Of a stretch of DNA of 12,513 nt, positions 8,007 to 12,513 are shown one piece after another. Location of the stretch: NCBI GenBank assembly GCA_012274205.1, contig JAAOZY010000442.1, positions 1 through 12,513 on the forward strand, in the 5' to 3' direction. The notes beneath the pieces were generated by a model. It had not been told where the DNA came from. It saw nothing but the letters and a program-made list of their open reading frames with translations, and ran no database searches. The stretch is from Betaproteobacteria bacterium. Its GTDB lineage: Bacteria; Pseudomonadota; Gammaproteobacteria; Burkholderiales; SG8-39. The stretch's first letter is position 1, and each line of letters starts with the position of its first letter. The translations under genes were made by a program, and so were the position numbers.

Positions 8007-9863
8007 ATGAATGTGCTGTACGAAGAGACCGGCTCTTTCAAGGTCGGCGCCGTGCTCGCCGAGAGCGACGCCTCGCTGCAGGTGGAGGCCGTGCACGGCA
8101 AGCGAAGCAAGATCAAGGCAGCGAGCGTGCTGCTGCGCTTCGAAGCGCCGCCGCTGGCCGAGTTCATGCCCAGGGCGGACGCGTTGGCCGCGGAGATGGA
8201 TACCGAATTCCTGTGGCAATGCTGCGGCGAAGCGGAGTTCGGCTTCGCCGAGCTGGCGCGCGAATACTGCGGCCATGCGCCGAGCGCGCTCGAGGCCGCC
8301 GCGATTCTGCTCAAGCTGCAGTCGGCGCCGATGTATTTCTATCGCAAGGGCAAGGGGCGCTTTCGCGCGGCGCCGGCCGACACGCTCAAGGCGGCGCTGG
8401 CCGGCGTGGAAAGGAGGCGGCTGCAGGAAGAGCAGATTCGGAACTGGGCGCAGGAGCTTCAGGCGGGGACGCTGCCCGCCGCACTGCGCGCGATGCTGCC
8501 GCTGCTGCTGTACCGCCCCGACCGCAATCGCATCGAAACCAAGGCGCTGGAACTCGCCTGCGCAGCCAGCGGGCTGTCGGCGCCGAAGCTCATCGAACGC
8601 GCCGGCGCGCTGCCCTCGAGCCATGATTACCATCTGGGCGCGTTCCTGTTCGAGCACCACGCCGGCGACGGCGGTTTTTCCGCCAGCGTCAGCGCCGCGG
8701 AGCCGCCGGAATTGCCGCTGGCCGCAGTGTCCGCCTTCAGCCTCGACGACGCCAGCACCACCGAAATCGACGACGCCTTTTCCCTCACGCGACTGGCCAA
8801 CGGCCGCTACCGCGTCGGCATACACATCGCCGCGCCGGGGCTGGGCTTCGCACCCGGGTCGGAACTGGACCAGATCGCGCGCGCGCGCATGTCCACTGCC
8901 TATATCCCGGGGCGCAAGATCACCATGCTGCCGCCGCAGGTGATCGAGCGCTACACCTTGGGCGAAGGCCGCGAATGCCCGGCGCTGTCGCTGTACCTGG
9001 ACATCAATCCCCTGTCGCATCTGGTCGAAGGGCAGGAAACGCGCATCGAGCGCGTCAAAATTGCCGCCAACCTGCGTCATCATCAGGTCGAGGCGCTGGA
9101 TGCGGCTTTTCTCGCCGGCGCCGAGCGCGGCGACCTGCCCTTCGAGGCGGAGCTGTTCTTCCTGTGGCAGCTCGCGCTCGAGCTGGAAGCCGCGCGCGGC
9201 AAGCCCGCTACCCAGCCCGATCGCGTGGACTACAATTTTTTCGTCGAAAACGAGCGCATCAGCATCGTCGAGCGCAGGCGCGGCGCGCCGCTGGACAAGC
9301 TGGTGGCGGAGCTGATGATCAGCGCCAACAACAACTGGGGCAGGCTGCTCGCAGACCGCGGCATCCCCGCGATTTACCGCGCCCAGTCCAACGGCAAGGT
9401 GCGCATGACCACCGTGCCCTCGCCCCACCAGGGCCTGGGCGTGTCGCACTATATCTGGGCAAGCTCGCCGCTACGCCGCTACATCGATCTGCTCAACCAG
9501 TGGCAGCTGCTCGCCTGCGTTTCGGCCACGGCGCCGCCGTTCGGCAAGAATTCCGCCGATCTGCAGGCAGCGATGCGCGAATTCGAACTAACCTACGCCG
9601 CCTATGACCAATTCCAGAGCAAGATGGAGCACTACTGGTGCTTGCGCTGGCTGCTGCAGGAACAGGTGAAGCTGGCGCGGGCGCAGGTGCTGCGCGACAA
9701 ACTGGTGAAGTTCGAGGGCATTCCGCTCTACGTGCGCGTAGCTTCGCTGCCCGAGCTGGACATCGGCAGCCGCGTGCTGCTTGAAATCGAGGGCATAGAC
9801 CTGATCGACAACTCGGTCAGTGCGCGCTATAAGGCCTCGGCCGAGGACTGGGAACAAAGTTAA
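8007..9863 (+). CDS. RNase II-family 3'-5' exoribonuclease (RNB domain)
   Basis: Proteins of this family degrade RNA from the 3' end with two metal ions. The 618-residue protein has an N-terminal region (1-240) unlike the cold-shock domains of E. coli RNase II. The RNB catalytic domain follows, with FSLDDASTTEIDDAFS (244-259), GIHIAAPG (271-278), LVAELMISANNNWG (432-445) and SSPLRRYIDLL (486-496). A short degenerate S1-like tail ends it (LDIGSRVLLEIEGIDLI). The catalytic cluster has Asp247, Glu253, Asp255 and Asp256; E. coli RNase II has Asp at the Glu253 position. The DDxSTTEIDD form is, as I recall, found in a plant/cyanobacterial and betaproteobacterial subgroup. The ATG at 8007 has no clear ribosome-binding site. 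It is followed after 57 bases by the tonB-like gene. Activity is expected but not shown. Confidence 0.93.
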   Translation: MNVLYEETGSFKVGAVLAESDASLQVEAVHGKRSKIKAASVLLRFEAPPLAEFMPRADALAAEMDTEFLWQCCGEAEFGFAELAREYCGHAPSALEAAAILLKLQSAPMYFYRKGKGRFRAAPADTLKAALAGVERRRLQEEQIRNWAQELQAGTLPAALRAMLPLLLYRPDRNRIETKALELACAASGLSAPKLIERAGALPSSHDYHLGAFLFEHHAGDGGFSASVSAAEPPELPLAAVSAFSLDDASTTEIDDAFSLTRLANGRYRVGIHIAAPGLGFAPGSELDQIARARMSTAYIPGRKITMLPPQVIERYTLGEGRECPALSLYLDINPLSHLVEGQETRIERVKIAANLRHHQVEALDAAFLAGAERGDLPFEAELFFLWQLALELEAARGKPATQPDRVDYNFFVENERISIVERRRGAPLDKLVAELMISANNNWGRLLADRGIPAIYRAQSNGKVRMTTVPSPHQGLGVSHYIWASSPLRRYIDLLNQWQLLACVSATAPPFGKNSADLQAAMREFELTYAAYDQFQSKMEHYWCLRWLLQEQVKLARAQVLRDKLVKFEGIPLYVRVASLPELDIGSRVLLEIEGIDLIDNSVSARYKASAEDWEQS

Positions 9864-9920
9864 GATAAATTCTCCCGAATGACATAGAATATATTGATTT
9901 CAAGAGCATTTGAGGTCTGA
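9864..9920 (+). promoter_or_regulatory. AT-rich gap before the tonB-like gene, possible promoter
   Basis: This 57-base gap is much richer in A and T than its surroundings and contains TAGAAT (9885-9890), which resembles a -10 box. No -35 box sits at normal spacing; TTAAGA is 19 bases upstream and overlaps the RNase stop. GAGG at 9912-9915, five bases before the TTG at 9921, would serve as the ribosome-binding site. A separate promoter for tonB-aroE-mtgA is plausible. Confidence 0.35.
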
Positions 9921-10841
9921 TTGCACAGCGTCTATTGGCTAAGCCCCGCGCGCCTGCGCTGGCCTGGTTTCATGGCCGGCATGGAGCCTTCGTCGCGCAG
10001 TTTGGCGCTTGCGCTGGGCTTGTCCATAGTTCTGCACGCGATCGTCCTGTCCATTCATTTCCGCCTGCCCGAGATCATCCGGGACAAGTATGTCGCACCC
10101 TCGCTCGAAGTGGTGCTGGTCAACAGCAAGACACGCGAACGGCCGGTCAAGGCCAAGGTGCTGGCACAGACCAACCTCGATGGCGGCGGGAATACAGACG
10201 AGAACCGGCGCGCCAAGACGCCGTTGCCGGTGCTGAAGGAGACCGAGCCCGGAATAGAATCCAAGCGCGCCGCGCGCCGCATCGAGGAGCTCGAGGCGCG
10301 ACAGCAGAAGATGATGACGCAGCTGAAGGCGCAAAAAAACGTCACGCCCGCGGAGCAGCCGCAAGCCGCGACCCCGGTCGAAGCGCAGCAAGCGCAGATC
10401 TCGGGCCAGGAGCTCGCCACCAGCGCACTCGCAATCGCGCGCCTGGAAGCGCAGATCTCGCGCCAGACCGAGGCGTATCAGGAGCGCCCGCGCAGGCGCT
10501 TCATCGGATCGAGTGCGCAGGAATACCGTTTCGCGCAATACGTCGAAGACTGGCGCCTCAAGGTGGAGCGCATCGGCAATCTGAATTATCCGGACGACGC
10601 GCGCGGCAGGGTTTATGGCAGGCTGCTGCTCACGGTCGCGATCAAGTCCGACGGCAGCCTGGACAAGGTTGAAGTGGTGCGCTCCTCCGGACATCAGGTG
10701 CTCGACCGCGCGGCCGAGCGCATCGTCAGAATGGCCTCACCCTACGCCCGCTTCCCCGCCAACATCCGGCGCGACACCGACATTCTCGTCATTACGCGCA
10801 CCTGGACCTTCGCTCCGGGCGACAAATTGCTAGGGGAGTGA
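9921..10841 (+). CDS. TonB-family energy-transducer protein (orphan)
   Basis: TonB proteins span the inner membrane and pass the energy of the proton gradient to outer-membrane receptors. The 306-residue protein has one N-terminal membrane segment (about 27-47). Within it, SIVLH (Ser35, His39) fits the S-x3-H motif needed for contact with ExbB/ExbD. A hydrophilic stretch rich in Glu, Gln, Arg and Ala (about 110-190) is probably coiled-coil and replaces the usual Pro-rich spacer. The C-terminal TonB domain (about 205-300) has YPDDARGRVYGRLLLTVAI, IKSDGSLDKVEVVRSSGH and LDRAAERIV. The TTG at 9921 has a GAGG site at good spacing. The ATG at 9972 is the alternative and would shorten the protein by 17 residues with no visible ribosome site. 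No exbB, exbD or receptor gene is nearby. It ends nine bases before aroE. Confidence 0.88.
   Translation: MHSVYWLSPARLRWPGFMAGMEPSSRSLALALGLSIVLHAIVLSIHFRLPEIIRDKYVAPSLEVVLVNSKTRERPVKAKVLAQTNLDGGGNTDENRRAKTPLPVLKETEPGIESKRAARRIEELEARQQKMMTQLKAQKNVTPAEQPQAATPVEAQQAQISGQELATSALAIARLEAQISRQTEAYQERPRRRFIGSSAQEYRFAQYVEDWRLKVERIGNLNYPDDARGRVYGRLLLTVAIKSDGSLDKVEVVRSSGHQVLDRAAERIVRMASPYARFPANIRRDTDILVITRTWTFAPGDKLLGE
10390..10466 (+). repeat. Internal 57-bp-spaced direct repeat in the tonB-like gene
   Basis: The 20 bases at 10390-10409 and at 10447-10466 are the same except for one base (AAGCGCAGATCTCG, then G or C, then GCCAG). The 57-base period is 19 codons and yields QAQISGQ and EAQISRQ in the putative coiled-coil. 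It suggests a small tandem duplication or repeat-driven length change in the periplasmic spacer. Confidence 0.75.
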
Positions 10842-10850
10842 TTTCCCGCC

Positions 10851-11669
10851 ATGCCCGATCAATACGGCGTTATCGGCAATCCGGTGGCGCACAGCAAATC
10901 TCCGCAGATACACGCCGAGTTCGCGCGCCAAACCGGGCAGGATCTCGTGTACGAAGCGCTGCTCGCGCCCAAGGACGGATTCGTAGCGACGGCCAATGCA
11001 TTCCGCGGGCGCGGCGGACGCGGCCTGAACGTCACGCTGCCGTTCAAAGGCGAGGCCTTCCGTTACGCCACCGCGCTGAGTGCGCGCGCGCGCGCGGCAC
11101 AAGCCGTCAACACGCTTAGATTCGACGCCGGCGCGATCTATGGCGACAACACCGACGGCGCCGGGCTGGTGCAGGATCTGCTGCGCAACCTCGGCTGTGC
11201 CATCGCGGCACGGCGCCTGTTGCTGCTGGGTGCAGGCGGCGCGGCGCGCGGCGTGATCGAGCCGCTGCTGCTGCTGCACCCGGCGCAATTCGTGCTCGCC
11301 AACCGCACCCCGGAAACCGCGCAGCGCCTGGCGCAGGACGCCGGCGGCGCACTCGAGGCGTGCAGCTATGCGGCACTCACCGGCCGGCAATTCGACCTCG
11401 TCGTCAACGCCACTTCGGCCAGCCTGTCAGGCGAACTGCCGCCGCTTCCGCCGGGCGTGTTCGCGCGCGGCGCGCTGGCCTACGACATGATGTACGGCGA
11501 TGTCGAGACGGCATTCCTCGCGTTCGCGCGCGGCCAGGGCGCGGCGCGGCTTGCCGACGGCCTGGGCATGTTGGTGGAACAGGCGGCGGAATCCTTTTTC
11601 GTCTGGCGCGGACTGCGCCCGGACAGCGCCGCCGTATTGAAACTGCTGCGGCAGGCGCAGCATGGCTGA
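10851..11669 (+). CDS. aroE: Shikimate dehydrogenase (NADP+)
   Basis: AroE reduces 3-dehydroshikimate to shikimate with NADPH, the step after AroQ in the shikimate pathway. The 272-residue length is typical. The N-terminal substrate domain has YGVIGNPVAHSKSPQIH (5-21), NVTLPFK with catalytic Lys66, and GDNTDGAGL with catalytic Asp102. The NADP-binding domain has the GAGGAARG loop (127-134) and ANRT, the NADPH-binding motif. NATSASL and the C-terminal DGLGMLVEQAAESF complete the pattern. It starts nine bases after the tonB-like gene; GGGGAG overlaps that gene's end, 12 bases before the ATG, a little far. A (GC)n run of 15 bases at 11082-11096 encodes an ARARA stretch and might be prone to slippage. 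Its final codons overlap a tiny frame that leads to mtgA. Confidence 0.97.
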   Translation: MPDQYGVIGNPVAHSKSPQIHAEFARQTGQDLVYEALLAPKDGFVATANAFRGRGGRGLNVTLPFKGEAFRYATALSARARAAQAVNTLRFDAGAIYGDNTDGAGLVQDLLRNLGCAIAARRLLLLGAGGAARGVIEPLLLLHPAQFVLANRTPETAQRLAQDAGGALEACSYAALTGRQFDLVVNATSASLSGELPPLPPGVFARGALAYDMMYGDVETAFLAFARGQGAARLADGLGMLVEQAAESFFVWRGLRPDSAAVLKLLRQAQHG

Positions 11670-11742
11670 GCTTGCGTTGCGGGACTTGCGCAGCGGCACC
11701 GGATCAAGGGAGCGCGCGGGGACCCGCGCTGGCGTGCGCTGA
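11662..11742 (+). CDS. Possible 26-codon coupling mini-frame between aroE and mtgA
   Basis: An ATG at 11662 overlaps the last eight bases of aroE in another frame. The frame runs 26 codons and ends with TGA at 11740-11742, whose last base is the A of the mtgA ATG (TGATG). The peptide would start MAELALRDLRSG and is rich in Arg, Gly and Ala, with no recognisable domain. GCAGG six bases before its ATG is a weak ribosome site. A ribosome leaving aroE could pass through this frame to mtgA, which has no good site of its own. Chance overlap in GC-rich DNA is a real alternative. Confidence 0.3.
   Translation: MAELALRDLRSGTGSRERAGTRAGVR
11714..11729 (+). other. Hairpin just upstream of mtgA
   Basis: GCGCGG at 11714-11719 pairs with CCGCGC at 11724-11729 around GGAC; an alternative pairing uses AGCGCG at 11711-11716 with CGCGCT at 11725-11730. 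It lies 12 bases before the mtgA ATG, inside the mini-frame. It could limit direct initiation at mtgA unless ribosomes come from upstream. Confidence 0.35.
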
Positions 11743-12464
11743 TGGTCCTCAAGGCCATCAGGCGGGCGCTGGCGGCGGTATGGAAGGCGTTCAGCTATAC
11801 GCTGGGCGTGCTGTTCATCGCCCTGCTGCTCTATCAAGGCTGGTTCGCCGCGCACATATGGTACTGGGTCGGGCACAACCCGACGAGCACCAGCTTCATG
11901 CAGGCGCGGCTGGAGCGCATGCGCGAAACGAATCCGGGCGCGAGCCTGAAACAGCGTTGGGTGAGCTACGGGCGCATCTCCGAGCAGCTCAAGCGCGCCG
12001 TGATCGTGGCCGAAGACGCAAAGTTCTCCGAGCATGACGGCTTCGACTGGGAGGGGATCCAGAAAGCGATGGAAAAGAACCAGCGCAGGGGACGCGTGGT
12101 CGCAGGCGGTTCCACCATCAGCCAGCAGCTGGCGAAGAACCTGTTTCTGTCCGGCGAGAAGAACCTGTGGCGCAAGGGCGAGGAAGCCGTCATCACCTCG
12201 ATGCTGGAATTGATCATGGACAAGGAGCGCATTTTCGAGATCTACCTGAACGTGGCCGAATGGGGCGAGGGTGTGTTCGGCGCCGAGGCGGCGGCGCGCC
12301 ACTACTACAATACCAGCGCGGCCAACCTGAGCGCCGAGCAGGCGGCGCGGCTCGCCGCCATGTTGCCACGGCCGCTGTACTACGAGCGCAACCGCGATTC
12401 CGAGTTTCTGCAGCGCTACAGCGAAACCATACGCGCACGCATGCCGTCGGCGCAATTGCCCTAA
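11742..12464 (+). CDS. mtgA: Monofunctional biosynthetic peptidoglycan transglycosylase
   Basis: MtgA polymerises lipid II into glycan strands at the inner membrane, without a transpeptidase domain. The 240-residue length is normal. One membrane anchor lies at about 17-40 (YTLGVLFIALLLYQGW). The GT51 domain has all its motifs: EDAKFSEHDGFDWEGI with catalytic Glu91, GGSTISQQLAKNLF (122-135), RKGEEAVITSMLE (144-156) and ERIFEIYLNVAEWG (162-175). The family pattern continues with GVFGAEAAARHYY and LPRPLYYERN. It is 72 bases after aroE, joined by a small overlapping frame; the start ATG has no strong ribosome site. Together with mpl it gives the window two peptidoglycan genes. The gene is complete; 49 bases follow it before the window ends. 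Confidence 0.96.
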   Translation: MVLKAIRRALAAVWKAFSYTLGVLFIALLLYQGWFAAHIWYWVGHNPTSTSFMQARLERMRETNPGASLKQRWVSYGRISEQLKRAVIVAEDAKFSEHDGFDWEGIQKAMEKNQRRGRVVAGGSTISQQLAKNLFLSGEKNLWRKGEEAVITSMLELIMDKERIFEIYLNVAEWGEGVFGAEAAARHYYNTSAANLSAEQAARLAAMLPRPLYYERNRDSEFLQRYSETIRARMPSAQLP

Positions 12465-12513
12465 GCGTCTGTTGCATTTTGAGGAGATACGCCCCGAAGG
12501 TCTCGATCCCGCT

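Noticed and set aside
7773..9449. Long upstream extension of the lyase frame on the minus strand
   Set aside because: It is antisense to the RNase II-like gene and arises from high GC with few stop codons. The lyase has a well-placed ATG and ribosome site at 7772.
11082..11096. (GC)n run in aroE as a phase-variation tract
   Set aside because: Fifteen bases of GC alternation are common in such GC-rich genes (another lies near 8876-8888), and a switch in a biosynthetic gene is improbable.
11427..12455. 342-codon minus-strand frame across aroE and mtgA
   Set aside because: Antisense shadow of two clearly identified genes.
12472..12513. Open frame after mtgA starting TTG and reading HFEEIRPEGLDPA to the window edge
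   Set aside because: Only 14 codons are visible and there is no ribosome site, so it cannot be called a gene. The GAGGAG at 12481-12486 could instead serve a gene starting beyond the window.

Overview
The window is a GC-rich, gene-dense stretch of chromosome that looks betaproteobacterial. Two gene orders point that way: aroQ-accB-accC-prmA on the minus strand, and mpl / yqiA / RNase II-like / tonB-like / aroE / mtgA on the plus strand. The protein signatures fit as well, for example the PrmA N-terminus with SDALL and GEPG motifs and the RNase II-like protein without a cold-shock domain. A relative of the Nitrosomonadales or Rhodocyclales seems most likely. That placement is inference from recalled gene order, not from a search.

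Minus-strand block (1-3686). The cluster aroQ, accB, accC, prmA reads leftward. AroQ is the third enzyme of the shikimate pathway. AccB and AccC are the biotin carrier and biotin carboxylase of acetyl-CoA carboxylase. PrmA methylates ribosomal protein L11, is cut by the window edge, and appears to begin at a CTG codon. A gap of about 440 bases without a convincing gene separates aroQ from a conserved hypothetical protein with a nucleotidyltransferase-like motif (3075-3686).

Plus-strand block (3943-6785). This holds mpl (recycling of murein tripeptide), a PhzF-family isomerase/epimerase and a YqiA-type esterase; the last two are separated by one base. A GC-rich hairpin then divides them from a convergent hydroxymethylglutaryl-CoA lyase gene (6831-7772, minus strand).

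Plus-strand block (8007-12464). An RNase II-family exoribonuclease is followed by an orphan TonB-family protein, shikimate dehydrogenase (aroE) and monofunctional peptidoglycan transglycosylase (mtgA). An AT-rich shared promoter region with a hairpin leader precedes the RNase gene. The aroE-mtgA gap carries a tiny open frame that overlaps both genes.

The genes are mostly housekeeping: fatty-acid synthesis, aromatic amino acids, cell-wall synthesis and recycling, RNA turnover. I see no mobile element, CRISPR array, rRNA, tRNA or defence system. The most unusual items are structural: a perfect 17-bp inverted repeat inside mpl, the probable CTG start of prmA, the hairpin leader of the RNase gene, and the overlapping mini-frame before mtgA.
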